Origin: Spongiactinospora rosea
Lineage (GTDB): Bacteria; Actinomycetota; Actinomycetes; Streptosporangiales; Streptosporangiaceae
Length of the DNA: 64,000 nt
Assembly: GCF_003315795.1 (NCBI RefSeq)
Contig: NZ_QMEY01000002.1
Location: 124,001 to 188,000, forward strand
Direction of reading: 5' to 3'
Part shown: positions 20,144 through 28,432 of the stretch, one piece after another
Position numbering within the stretch: the first letter of the stretch is position 1
Layout: each line of letters begins with the position of its first letter
The notes under the pieces: model-generated
The model's database searches: none
Told to the model about the DNA's origin: nothing
The model's input: the letters and a program-made list of their open reading frames with translations, nothing else
Made by a program: the position numbers and the translations under genes

Positions 20144-20556
20144 CGTTGCCCCCTACTGTCGACCTGTTTCTGATGGTTGGAATAGACGGTTGTCATTGGC
20201 GGTCCCAACACTTCGATGACCAGCCACTCCAATCGGTCATCGCCCACGTTCCGCAAGCCGTGCCGGGTACCGAGGCCGTTAAGGATCAGGTCACCACCCT
20301 TGACCGGGTGTTCGTGGCCATCGAGGAGCATGACCCCGGTGCCGGAGATGATGAAGTACAGCTCCTCGGTGCGGGTGTGGATGTGTGCGCCACTGATCCC
20401 GCGCGGAGGAAGTGCGGCCCACTCGATGGCCTCCCACGATCCGAACAGGTTGTCGCGCCGGGCGAAGCACTTCCACTCGGACGCGCCATCCGCGCCGTGA
20501 ACGCCGTAGACGGCCGATGGCTTGTCGATATTCGCAATCAACACGTGCCTGGCCAT
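20140..20556 (-). CDS. A-type metal-binding cupin, first gene of the cyclitol operon
   Basis: 138 residues from ATG 20556. Motif 1 SGAHIHTRTEELYFII gives two His and a Glu, motif 2 GTRHGLRN gives the third His, and the protein ends in WLVIEVLGPPM before a polar tail. This pattern is shared with the N-terminal half of 18707-19426 and with the cupin tail of the cyclase (WLDIEVSGPPG). It heads the chain of tightly overlapping genes 20556 down to 11289, so its promoter should lie in 20557-20965. Likely a metal-dependent isomerase, epimerase or dehydratase, but the reaction is unknown. Confidence 0.78.
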   Translation of the reverse strand: MARHVLIANIDKPSAVYGVHGADGASEWKCFARRDNLFGSWEAIEWAALPPRGISGAHIHTRTEELYFIISGTGVMLLDGHEHPVKGGDLILNGLGTRHGLRNVGDDRLEWLVIEVLGPPMTTVYSNHQKQVDSRGQR

Positions 20557-20965
20557 GCCTCTCCTTCAATTCGCAAGCTATCGAAGTGCATGAGCCAGCC
20601 ATCCAACATTAAAGCGGGAGACCGACGCTCGGCGAAACGATGATGAAAATCCCGTTTCCTTCGCCGATAAGACGCGCTGGAATGCCAGCGCCGTTAAGGG
20701 CTTGGACAACGACCCTTCGGGTGTCTATCAAATCCGAATAGGAGCCGCTTCAATTGCCTACTTCATAGGTAGTGCCCGGGGATGCTAAAGCTGGTGATCA
20801 AGCTGCATTTCAGCGGCATCAGTCGAATATCGGCTCATTCGCGACGCATTCGGTGGCGCGGAACAGCTCCCGGTGGATGGCATGGCGGCGGGAAAACAAC
20901 TGATTGTGCTCCCGCCCCCAGTGCGACTCGGGTCCAGAGTGCGACTCGGGTCTAGCGCGGCCAGA
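20557..20965. other. Probable promoter region of the cyclitol operon
   Basis: About 400 bases between the first cupin gene and the end of the SDR gene, with base composition less GC-rich than its surroundings. It has no coding frame of note and should contain the operon promoter, but no clear -35/-10 pair could be chosen. The only obvious structure is the short direct repeat at 20921-20954. Confidence 0.45.
20921..20954. repeat. Direct repeat, 15-base unit at 18-base spacing
   Basis: GTGCGACTCGGGTC occurs at 20921-20934 and again at 20939-20952, just downstream of the SDR stop. It could be a duplication scar or a regulatory repeat; nothing else supports either. Confidence 0.7.
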
Positions 20966-21745
20966 TCAGAGTTGTTTGAGCATTCCGCCGTCGAGTACCA
21001 GATCTGAGCCGTTCATGTTGGGCACTCGACCGGAAGCCAGCAGCACCACGAGCACGGCCATCTCCGCCGGGTCCGTGAACCGGCCGGTGTTCATTCCGGT
21101 CATCGCGGGTACCTGCGCGAGGAACTCGTCGTGGTCCATCCCCGCGCTCTTGGCCAGTCCGGCCGCCATCCCGTCGGACGCCGTCCATACTGCCGTTCGC
21201 GTCGGCCCCGGTGAGATGGTGTTCACCCGGACGCCCGCTTCGCCCACCTCGTCGGCGAGCGACTTGCCGAAGCTGGCCAGTGCGGCTTTGGCGGCCGAGT
21301 AGTCCATCAGCCTGGGCAACGGCAGCCGGGAGTTGACCGTACCGATGTTGATGATGGTCCCCCGACGTTCGAGCAGGCTCGGCAGGGCCGCACGGGTGGT
21401 GCGCACCGCACTGAAGAAGTTCAGTTCGAACGCGTGCTGCCAGTCGTCGTCGCTGATCGCAAGGAATCCGTCGGTGCGAGCGGGCGAGGCGCCGACGTTG
21501 TTGACCAGAATATCGATGCCGCCCAGCTCACCGAGCGCCCAATTCACCAGTTCCGTCGCCTGCGCCGGCGAGGTCAGGTCCACCTGCCGTGTCAACGATG
21601 TCGCTTCGGACAACGGCTCACTGGCCGTGCGAGCACAGGCGGCGACCTGCACTCCCTCCTCGGCCAGCGCCTGAACTATCTCGAGGCCAATACCCCTGCT
21701 GGCGCCAGTGACCAGCGCAGTCTTGCCCTTCAGTTTGAGTTCCAT
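20966..21745 (-). CDS. Short-chain dehydrogenase/reductase
   Basis: 259 residues from ATG 21745, which sits behind TTGGAG. Classical SDR motifs are all present: TGASRGIG (cofactor loop), NNVG, a Ser in INIGTVNS, YSAAK (catalytic Tyr and Lys), and a C-terminal NGSDLVLDGG. The Arg in the cofactor loop leans to NADP. It is transcribed in the same direction as the cyclitol genes but separated by 409 bases, so it is probably its own unit. A role in reducing or oxidising a cyclitol carbonyl fits the CetF1/CetG oxidoreductases of the cet cluster. Fatty-acid-type 3-ketoacyl reduction is the alternative. Confidence 0.85.
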   Translation of the reverse strand: MELKLKGKTALVTGASRGIGLEIVQALAEEGVQVAACARTASEPLSEATSLTRQVDLTSPAQATELVNWALGELGGIDILVNNVGASPARTDGFLAISDDDWQHAFELNFFSAVRTTRAALPSLLERRGTIINIGTVNSRLPLPRLMDYSAAKAALASFGKSLADEVGEAGVRVNTISPGPTRTAVWTASDGMAAGLAKSAGMDHDEFLAQVPAMTGMNTGRFTDPAEMAVLVVLLASGRVPNMNGSDLVLDGGMLKQL

Positions 21746-21924
21746 GCGCTCCAATTCCTCAGGCTCGCCTTTAATCGGATTCACTTTATAGCTGAAACTC
21801 GCCCTCAATCAAGGCCATGAGTGACGTTTTCGCGATGTGATCGACCTGCAGCGCAAGGTGTAAGGTGCCCGAAGGTTCCGGACAGCAGCCACATAGGCAT
21901 ATAGACAATCCGGAAGGGCAGGAA

Positions 21925-22160
21925 GTGGCCAAGTGTGTTCATAAGAGGTTCACCCCCAGGAGCTCAAAGACCAGGCTTTCCGTGCCGCCTCGGAGGGTAA
22001 CCGCACCGTCGTCAAGGTGGCCCGTGAGTTCGGGATCCACGATATCACTTGCGCGATTGGGTGCGGGTGTACAAATACCAGCACCACGCCGGGCAACGGC
22101 ACTTGCACTCGGAAGCGGACAGGATTAAACGCCCACCGAGTGGGCGTTTAGGCCGTATCG
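21925..22160 (+). pseudogene. Broken IS3-type transposase OrfA
   Basis: Reading three frames in turn gives a continuous helix-turn-helix transposase N-terminus: KRFTP, then ELKDQAFRAASEGNRTV with VAREFGIHDIT, then LRDWVRVYKYQHHAGQ. The joins are explained by two single-base deletions, near 21957 and near 22048. The OrfB half is absent. It is one of several dead mobile elements marking the right border of the cyclitol cluster. Confidence 0.6.
22126..22150. repeat. Perfect hairpin, 11-base arms with 3-base loop
   Basis: TAAACGCCCAC (22126-22136), loop CGA, then GTGGGCGTTTA (22140-22150), an exact inverted repeat. It lacks a clear run of T after the stem, so it may be a weak terminator or the end of an insertion element rather than a classical terminator. 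Confidence 0.75.
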
Positions 22161-22376
22161 GTACCGTATAGCGAGCTTTGTCCCGCCGATGCGACTGTCC
22201 GTTTCCTATGCGTTTCGGCTTTACTGACACCGAATCAGCGATTCCCGTACCGGCGATACGCCCGTCTGGTGCCGAAAGATCCCTGTCTCATCCCGAAGCG
22301 CGGTGCTTCGCCCACGTTTGATCGACGGCCGAACAGCCGTCTGGCCGGCCACCTCGCCCGGCAGTATCCCGAAGAC

Positions 22377-22790
22377 ATGACCAAACCGCGACCGTACCGA
22401 CCGTACCCCAGCGATCTGTCCGACGCCCGATGGGCCCTCATCGAACCCGTCCTGACCGCTTGGCGCGCCGAACACCGCACCGGTGCCCTGCCCATCGGCC
22501 GGCCACCTGAGCACGACCTGCGCACCATCCTCAATGCCATCCTCTACGTCGACCGCACCGGCATCCCCTGGCGCCACCTTCCGTACGACTACCCGCCCTA
22601 GCGCACCGTCTACGCCTACTTCGCCCACTGGGCAGACCGACGGCGTCTTCGACCGGCTGTCCAGCCTGCTCCGCCGCTCCCTGCGTACCACCGCGGGCCG
22701 CGAACCCGAGCCCACCGCGTGCGTGATCGACGCCCAAAGCGTCAAGACCTCCGCCAACGTCCCAGCCCACAGCCAGGGCTATGATGCGGC
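22377..22790 (+). pseudogene. Broken IS5-family transposase
   Basis: From ATG 22377 the frame reads DLSDARWALIEPVL and RTGIPWRHLPYDYPP, the N-terminal DUF4096-type part of IS5/IS4-like transposases. A TAG at 22599-22601 replaces the usual His codon. The same frame then goes on with RTVYAYFAHW, and one extra base near 22630 shifts to TDGVFDRLSSLLRR and ACVIDAQSVKT, which contains the first catalytic Asp. Similarity ends at about AHSQGYDA. The rest of the DDE domain is missing, so the element is dead. Confidence 0.75.
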
Positions 22791-23194
22791 AAGGGTCTGT
22801 CGATCTTCGGCACGACCCAGCCTGGCAGGCGAGCACTCAGCGCTACCACCGATTACTGGACAGACCCCCGTTTCGCCTACCAGGGCAAATGCGAAGATCA
22901 GAGGTTAAAAGACAAGCTGAGTGCCTGTGTCATAACCTGATGGGACGCCCGTGATCATGCGGTTTGGGTCAGTAGCTGGCAATTCTGCATGCGGGTCCAG
23001 GCGTACTACCCACCCCGGGCGTGGTAGGGCTTGCACGCGACTCCTGAATGCCGGGAATGGGGCCGGAGGGCGCGAGCGGCATTTTCAGGCCGATACCGAA
23101 CATGCGCCCGATCGTCGCGAGGCGCCGGCCTTTGCCATGAGGGGTGTAGCGCCGAGATCGTCTCACGGTCGTAGGCGGCTCTGGGAGCAGGCTC
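22791..23194. other. Non-coding scar between dead mobile elements
   Basis: About 400 bases with stops in all frames and no recognisable protein, repeat or RNA. It lies between two transposase remnants and probably represents further decayed element DNA. Confidence 0.4.
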
Positions 23195-23716
23195 CTATGG
23201 AGGATCCTTCACGAGGCCGAAGAAACCCGAAGCGTGCGAAGCGAAGCTTAAGGCGTGATCACAAAAGCCTTGGGAATCGCACTGGCCGCGGCCCTGCTGC
23301 CCAGTACTCCAGCCTCTTCGACCAAGCCGCATGACTGCGCGAATACGTCCACGCGCGGCGGGGTCGGCGGAAAACCGATGGCCCTCCTTCGGGGTCCAGG
23401 TGAGCGGGGTCAGGTACTCCAAGGCCGCCTTGTCCTTGACCCATTGCAGGCCCTTGCGGACGTAATTGGCGCTCAGCCCGGTGGCGATCATCAGCTTTCT
23501 GGTGGTCACAACTGCCGCAGCGCCGGCGCGGCCGGCTCCAGATGCTGCTCGATGGCCTGGGTGGCGCGGTCGATCCGCGCCCGGTTGGCCATCTGCTTCG
23601 CGGTCTGGTCGGCCATGGCCTTGAAGCCGGGCCGGGTGGTATTCCGGCCGCTCGGGCAGCAGGATCGCGAATCGGTCCCAGATCGGCTCGGTCAGCCATG
23701 ATGGAAGCGTGGGCAC
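23195..23716 (-). pseudogene. Composite remnant: transposase start joined to an unknown protein
   Basis: The first residues, LTEPIWDRFAILLPERPEYH, look like the N-terminus of another IS5-type transposase. The following bases make sense only in a different frame (MADQTAKQMANRARIDRATQ), and the original frame then resumes gene-like at VTTRKLMIATGLSANYVRK, a helix-rich segment that may be a winged helix. At least two frame changes are therefore needed. I do not recognise the second part. It is best read as a decayed junction of two genes. Confidence 0.45.
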
Positions 23717-23967
23717 AGGTCTCCTCGGTGATCACAGGGCGTCAGCATCTACGTGATCAACGGGGCCTGTGCCCGCTCGGCTACCTGCCTTCCCAACCGC
23801 ACCTATTCTCCCTTGGTCGCTGTTTCCGGCGCTTCAGCCGGTCGTGTTCCCGACAGGCTCGGCGAATGAGGGTCGCCGACCTGACCGCTCGACAACGCGC
23901 GTGCCGGCAATGGCTGAGGAACTCTTCCTGTGGAGCCTCTGCGCACGGATGGCGAGAGCTTGGGCAT

Positions 23968-24069
23968 TCAGATGCTGTTGGCGATGCGCTCGTGGTCCCG
24001 TCCGCCCTCGCGGGTCTGGATACCGGCAGCGAGCAGCTTGTGGGCGAGTTCGGTGACGTCGTCGCTCAT
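23968..24069 (-). CDS. 33-residue ORF, likely the truncated start of an operon gene
   Basis: An ATG at 24069 makes a normal ATGA overlap with the stop of the ABC ATPase gene, and the peptide begins MSDDVTELAHKLLAAGIQTR like a normal protein start, but it ends after 33 residues at the edge of the transposase graveyard. The overlap suggests the operon once continued and its next gene was cut off. It is too short to assign. Confidence 0.35.
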   Translation of the reverse strand: MSDDVTELAHKLLAAGIQTREGGRDHERIANSI

Positions 24070-25157
24070 GAGCGGGGCTCGACCCGCTGGTCGGCCGTGT
24101 CGAAGAAGTGCAGGTGGTCGCGACGGATGTGCAGGGGCATCGGATCGGTGACCGGGTCGTCGGCGTGTACCCGGGCGCGGAGCGTCTGGCCTTTGTGGGC
24201 GAAGTGGACCAGCCGCTCCCTGCCGAGGAGCTCGGTCACCGTCGGCGTCCCGGCGAGGTCGATGTCGCCGGGCCCGCCCGGGGGGCCCGGCCGGATGTCC
24301 TCGGCCCGGAATCCGATGGTCAGGTCCCGTCCCGTGAGCCCGCGCTCGCGGAGCACGGCTTCGGATACGAGCCCGGACGGGAGCATGTTCATCGCTCCGA
24401 GAAACCGTGCCACGTAGCCGGTCCGCGGCTTCCTGAACACCGCCTCCGGCTCTCCGGCCTGCTCGACCGCGCCGTCGCACAGCACGACCAGGCGGTCGGC
24501 GAGGCTGAGCGCCTCGGCCTGGTCGTGCGTGACGTACACGATGGTCATGTTGATCTCTCGCTGGAGCGCGAGCAACTCGGTCCGCATACGTGTGCGCAGC
24601 TCGGCGTCGAGCGCGGAGAACGGCTCGTCCATGAGGACCACACCGGGGCGGCGGACGAGCGCCCGCCCGATGCCGACGCGCTGCCGCTGACCGCCGGAAA
24701 GTTCGCCCGGCCTGCGTTCGAGGAGATGGGTGACATCGAGCAGCTCGGCGACCTCGTGTACCCGGCGCCGCCGTTCCGCCCTCGGCACCCGGGCCATCCG
24801 CAGGGGGAACTCGATGTTCTTGTACGCGGTCTTGTCCGGATAGAGCGCCGAGCCCTGGAAGACCATGGCGACCCCTCGTGACAGCGGGGATCCGCGGGTC
24901 ACGTCGGCGTCCCCGATGTGGATCGTGCCATCGGTGACGTCGCTCAGCCCGGCGATCGAGCGCAGCAGCGTCGTCTTGCCGCACCCGGAGGCCCCCAGCA
25001 GCACGCTGATCTTTCCGGCGGGGAAGAAGAGGCTGACGTCGCGCAGCGCCTCCGTGCCGTCGGGGTAGACCTTGCGGATCGCCCGGCATTCGACCGAGTT
25101 CCCGGACATCGCCGGCGGGTTCGTGACCGGCTCGGCGCCGGCCGTGCGAGATGTCAT
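24066..25157 (-). CDS. MalK/UgpC-type ABC transporter ATPase
   Basis: 363 residues. The ATPase domain has Walker A LGASGCGKTT, signature LSGGQRQR, Walker B VVLMDEPFSALD and the H-loop YVTHDQAEAL. Residues from about 250 onward form the OB-fold regulatory tail of the carbohydrate (CUT1) family, with IGFRAEDIRPG. It overlaps the binding-protein gene by four bases. Together with the lipoprotein and two permeases it makes a complete importer of the Ugp/Mal class. Glycerol-3-phosphate-like, sugar or aminophosphonate substrates are all known for relatives. The neighbouring catabolic genes favour a phosphonate or sulfonate compound. Confidence 0.9.
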   Translation of the reverse strand: MTSRTAGAEPVTNPPAMSGNSVECRAIRKVYPDGTEALRDVSLFFPAGKISVLLGASGCGKTTLLRSIAGLSDVTDGTIHIGDADVTRGSPLSRGVAMVFQGSALYPDKTAYKNIEFPLRMARVPRAERRRRVHEVAELLDVTHLLERRPGELSGGQRQRVGIGRALVRRPGVVLMDEPFSALDAELRTRMRTELLALQREINMTIVYVTHDQAEALSLADRLVVLCDGAVEQAGEPEAVFRKPRTGYVARFLGAMNMLPSGLVSEAVLRERGLTGRDLTIGFRAEDIRPGPPGGPGDIDLAGTPTVTELLGRERLVHFAHKGQTLRARVHADDPVTDPMPLHIRRDHLHFFDTADQRVEPRS

Positions 25158-26443
25158 TTGATCAGCTCGCTGACCGTCGCGGCCGCCTCGTCGAGCGCGG
25201 CCCGCGGCGTCCGGTCACCGGCTATGGCACCGTTGATCTGGTCGGTCATGCTCTTGGCGATCTCGACGTTGTGCGTGCCGGGGAACTGGTACCAGGGGAC
25301 CAGATGGGCCATCTGGTCCCATGCCGGCTTGGCCAGCGGGTTTCGTTCGAGGTACCCGCCCAGATATCGGGGGTCGGTCGCGGCCTTCTTGTTGATCGGG
25401 GCGAATCCGCTGGCGTTCACGAGGTTCGTGACGCCGCGGGGGCCGACCAGCTCCTTGATGACGGTCCACTGGTCCTGGAGCCGGGCCCGGTCGGCGGTGA
25501 AGCTCGCGATGGCGGCGCCCCCGGCGACCGCCCTGCGCGTGCCGCCGTCGGGGATCGGGAACGGCGCGCTGCGGACGTCGAACGTGACCTGTGCGCGCAG
25601 AGTGGCGCTGTAGGAGGACGACTGCAGCACCATGCCGGCGTCGCCCCGGGTGAACGCGTCGCCGGCCTGCTGGTTGGGCAACGTACGCCCGTGGCCGCGG
25701 CGCCGCAGATCAGCCCAGAACGTCACGATCGAGGCACCCGCCGAGGAGTTGAACGCGACCTGGGTCTCTTCGGGGTTCATGAAGCCGCCGCCGCCGGACC
25801 CGAGGAAGTTCTGGAAGCCGTAGGAGCCGATGTGGTCGGAGCGGATGACGACGCCGTTGGGCGCGGACCGCGATGACTTGATGGCCGCGGCCGCCTCGCG
25901 CAGCTCCGAGAACGTCCGAGGCGGTTCGCCGGGGTCGAGTCCCGCCTTCCGGAACACGTCGGCGTTGTAGTAGAGGGTGTAGGTCGAAACGCCGTAGGGG
26001 ATCCCGTACACGGTTCCGTCGAAGCGGCCGAGGTCGAGCAGCCGGGGGTAGAAGTCCGCCAGGTCGAAGGACCGGTCGCCGGAGATCAGCGGGTCCAGCG
26101 GGGTGGCCCGCTTGGCGTCCGCGTAGGTGCGCAGCGAGTTCAGCCCGGTGATGACCAGGTCGGGCACGCGCCCGGCGATCAGGTCGTTCTGCACGCGCTG
26201 GTCGACTCCCGTGTACGAGGTATCACCCACCTTGATCAACCGGACCTTGATTCCGGTGCGGTCGGTGAAGCCCCGGTCCAGGGTCCGCTCCACACTTGTG
26301 ATCAGTTGCGGGAAGTTCGGGAGGATGATCTCGACCTCGCGTGCGCTGGAGGCGACGCGCTCGGTGCCGGGCGTGCAGGCGGTGAGCGCCGCGGTGAGGA
26401 GGAGGGTCGCGAAGACACGGCGGCCCGGACGGGTGATGAGCAT
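25154..26443 (-). CDS. Extracellular substrate-binding lipoprotein (UgpB-like)
   Basis: 429 residues. The leader ends in the lipobox LTAC, so the mature protein is membrane-anchored outside the cell. The fold pattern is family-1 solute-binding: FDGTVYGIPYGVSTYTLYYN in the middle, conserved aromatic residues and a C-terminal FPGTHNVEIAKSM. It delivers substrate to the two permeases encoded just upstream. UgpB-type proteins bind glycerol-3-phosphate and its diesters as well as sugars. Binding of a phosphonate here is inferred only from the phosphonatase-like gene in the operon. Confidence 0.88.
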   Translation of the reverse strand: MLITRPGRRVFATLLLTAALTACTPGTERVASSAREVEIILPNFPQLITSVERTLDRGFTDRTGIKVRLIKVGDTSYTGVDQRVQNDLIAGRVPDLVITGLNSLRTYADAKRATPLDPLISGDRSFDLADFYPRLLDLGRFDGTVYGIPYGVSTYTLYYNADVFRKAGLDPGEPPRTFSELREAAAAIKSSRSAPNGVVIRSDHIGSYGFQNFLGSGGGGFMNPEETQVAFNSSAGASIVTFWADLRRRGHGRTLPNQQAGDAFTRGDAGMVLQSSSYSATLRAQVTFDVRSAPFPIPDGGTRRAVAGGAAIASFTADRARLQDQWTVIKELVGPRGVTNLVNASGFAPINKKAATDPRYLGGYLERNPLAKPAWDQMAHLVPWYQFPGTHNVEIAKSMTDQINGAIAGDRTPRAALDEAAATVSELIK

Positions 26444-26474
26444 GGGACGACTCCCTGAAGGGCGAAGTGCGGGA

Positions 26475-27293
26475 TCAGTCGAGCGAGGTGGTCAACGCCA
26501 GCCCTCTGAGGAACTGGCGCTGGCAGCAGAGGAAAACGATCATGAGAGGGGTGACGGCCATCGCCGCCGCGGCCATCTGCGGCCCGTACTCGGCCCCGCT
26601 CTCGTTGGCGGCGAACCGGGCGACCCCGAACGGCACGGTCGCGTAGACGTCCGTGCGCAGGATGACCGACGGCCAGAACAGGTCGTTCCAGTGGTGGGTG
26701 ACGCTGAACACGCCGAACGCGAGGATCGCGGGCCGGACGTTGGGCAGGACGACGCGCCAGACCATGCCGACGGGGCCGACCCCGTCCATGCGGGCCGCGT
26801 CGAAGACGTTCTGCGGGATCGACAGGATGAACTGACGGAACAGGTAGACACCGAACGCCGACGCGCCGAAGGGGATGACGAGCCCTACGAGGGTGTCGCC
26901 GAGACCGGCCCGCGACAGTCCCACGTACACCGGGATCGCGGTGATCTGGCCGGGTACGACGAGGCAGCAGAGCACGAGGGCGCGTACGGCGCCGCCGCCG
27001 CGCAGCCGCAGCCGCGCCAGCGCGTAACCGGCCGGGAGCGCGGTCGCCACCTGCAGGAGCAGGATCAGGCCGGTGACGAGCACGCTGTTGAGGTAATAGC
27101 GGGGCCAGTCCGCGCCGCTCCACGCGACGCGGAAGTTCTCCAAGGTCGGGGTGAAGCCGAGCCCGAGCCCCTGCACCTCGTGCGGCGGTGCGAACGCGGC
27201 CCGCAGCATCACGTAGAACGGCACCAGCACGATGACCGCCCCGGCGAGCAGCGTCGCGTGCGCGGCCCAGCGGCCGGGCGCGAGGCCGCTCAC
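26475..27293 (-). CDS. ABC importer permease (UgpE/MalG-type)
   Basis: 272 residues from a GTG at 27293 that overlaps the first permease's stop as GTGA. It has about six membrane helices and the binding-protein-dependent transport loop FDAARMDGVGPVGMVWRVVL, which couples to the ATPase. It is the second permease of the heterodimer. Confidence 0.9.
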   Translation of the reverse strand: MSGLAPGRWAAHATLLAGAVIVLVPFYVMLRAAFAPPHEVQGLGLGFTPTLENFRVAWSGADWPRYYLNSVLVTGLILLLQVATALPAGYALARLRLRGGGAVRALVLCCLVVPGQITAIPVYVGLSRAGLGDTLVGLVIPFGASAFGVYLFRQFILSIPQNVFDAARMDGVGPVGMVWRVVLPNVRPAILAFGVFSVTHHWNDLFWPSVILRTDVYATVPFGVARFAANESGAEYGPQMAAAAMAVTPLMIVFLCCQRQFLRGLALTTSLD

Positions 27294-28246
27294 CGGGCAC
27301 CCGCCAGTTCCCAGCGCCTGCCGACGACCCGCACCTGCGCGACGATGGTCAGCAGCACCAGGGCGAGCAGCACCACGTTGACGACGGACGCGCCGCCAAG
27401 GTCCGAGAAGCCGATGCCGCGCTGCCACATCAGATACGCCAGAGTGGTGCTGGCGCCGTGCGGGTCCCCCTGCGTCATCACGGCGACCTGGTCGAACACC
27501 CGGAGCGAGTCACGGGTCGTCGTGATCAGCGCGAAGACGGTGGCCGGGCCGATCGCGGGCCAGGTCACCGCCCAGAACCGGTGCCACGGCCCGGCGCCGT
27601 CGAGGGTCGCCGCCTCCAGCAGAGCGCGGGGCACACCGCTCAGGGCGGCCAAGAACATGATCATCGTTGATCCCACCCCCTGCCAGCAGCCGACGACCGC
27701 GACGGCGGGCAGCGCGAGCGACGTCGAGTTGAGCCAGTCGTGCACGCCGAGGACACGTCCGATGGAGGAGTCGATGATCCCGGTGTCCGGGTAGAACATC
27801 CATCGCCACACGACCGACATCCCGGCGAGCGTCGCCGCCACGGGCAGGAAGTACGCCGTGCGCAGGAGCCCGCGGCCCCTGGCGACGGTGTTGATGCCGA
27901 GCGCCAGCAGCAGTCCGGCCAGCATGATGGGAAGGACGGTCATCGCCGCGTACGCGAGCGTGTGCAGCGCCGCGGGCAGCAGTTCGGAGCCGTTCAGCAG
28001 GCGCAGGAAATTGTCCGTCCCGACCGGTTCGAGCGCCCCGGTCAGCGGATCGTAGGAGAAGAAGCCGAGCGCGACGACCAGCATGACCGGTATCACGACG
28101 GCGACGACCAGCCCGATCACGGCAGGCGCGACGAGCAGCCGTTCAATGCGGCCGTAGGGCGCGGACCGGAGCACCGGCCCTCGCTCCGGACGCTGCGCGC
28201 CGGCCCGGCCCGCTGGTTCCGGTGACGTGCGGGCGAGTAGGTGCAT
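27290..28246 (-). CDS. ABC importer permease (UgpA/MalF-type)
   Basis: 318 residues with about six membrane helices after a charged N-terminus of roughly 35 residues. The coupling loop reads LLEAATLDGAGPWHRFWAVT. It pairs with the UgpE-like permease downstream. A gap of 186 bases separates it from the HAD gene upstream, the only sizeable break in this operon, so an internal promoter is possible. Confidence 0.88.
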   Translation of the reverse strand: MHLLARTSPEPAGRAGAQRPERGPVLRSAPYGRIERLLVAPAVIGLVVAVVIPVMLVVALGFFSYDPLTGALEPVGTDNFLRLLNGSELLPAALHTLAYAAMTVLPIMLAGLLLALGINTVARGRGLLRTAYFLPVAATLAGMSVVWRWMFYPDTGIIDSSIGRVLGVHDWLNSTSLALPAVAVVGCWQGVGSTMIMFLAALSGVPRALLEAATLDGAGPWHRFWAVTWPAIGPATVFALITTTRDSLRVFDQVAVMTQGDPHGASTTLAYLMWQRGIGFSDLGGASVVNVVLLALVLLTIVAQVRVVGRRWELAGAR

Positions 28247-28432
28247 GACCGAGTTCCTAGGTGTGAGGTGCGGGACGCCAGAGATGGCGGGCCGGGGCTC
28301 CCACCTGGTGGTGGGCCCGTGGGCACGCGGAGTGGACGCCGGTACGCGTGAACGGCGCGGCGGGCGGACGGATCGGCGACGGTGGGGAAGAGGACGGCGG
28401 CGGATACGCGCTCATGGCGGCTCCGCGGCCGG

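Noticed and set aside
22126..22150. Intrinsic transcription terminator
   Set aside because: The stem is perfect but there is no T-tract after it, and no intact gene ends beside it; kept only as a hairpin repeat.
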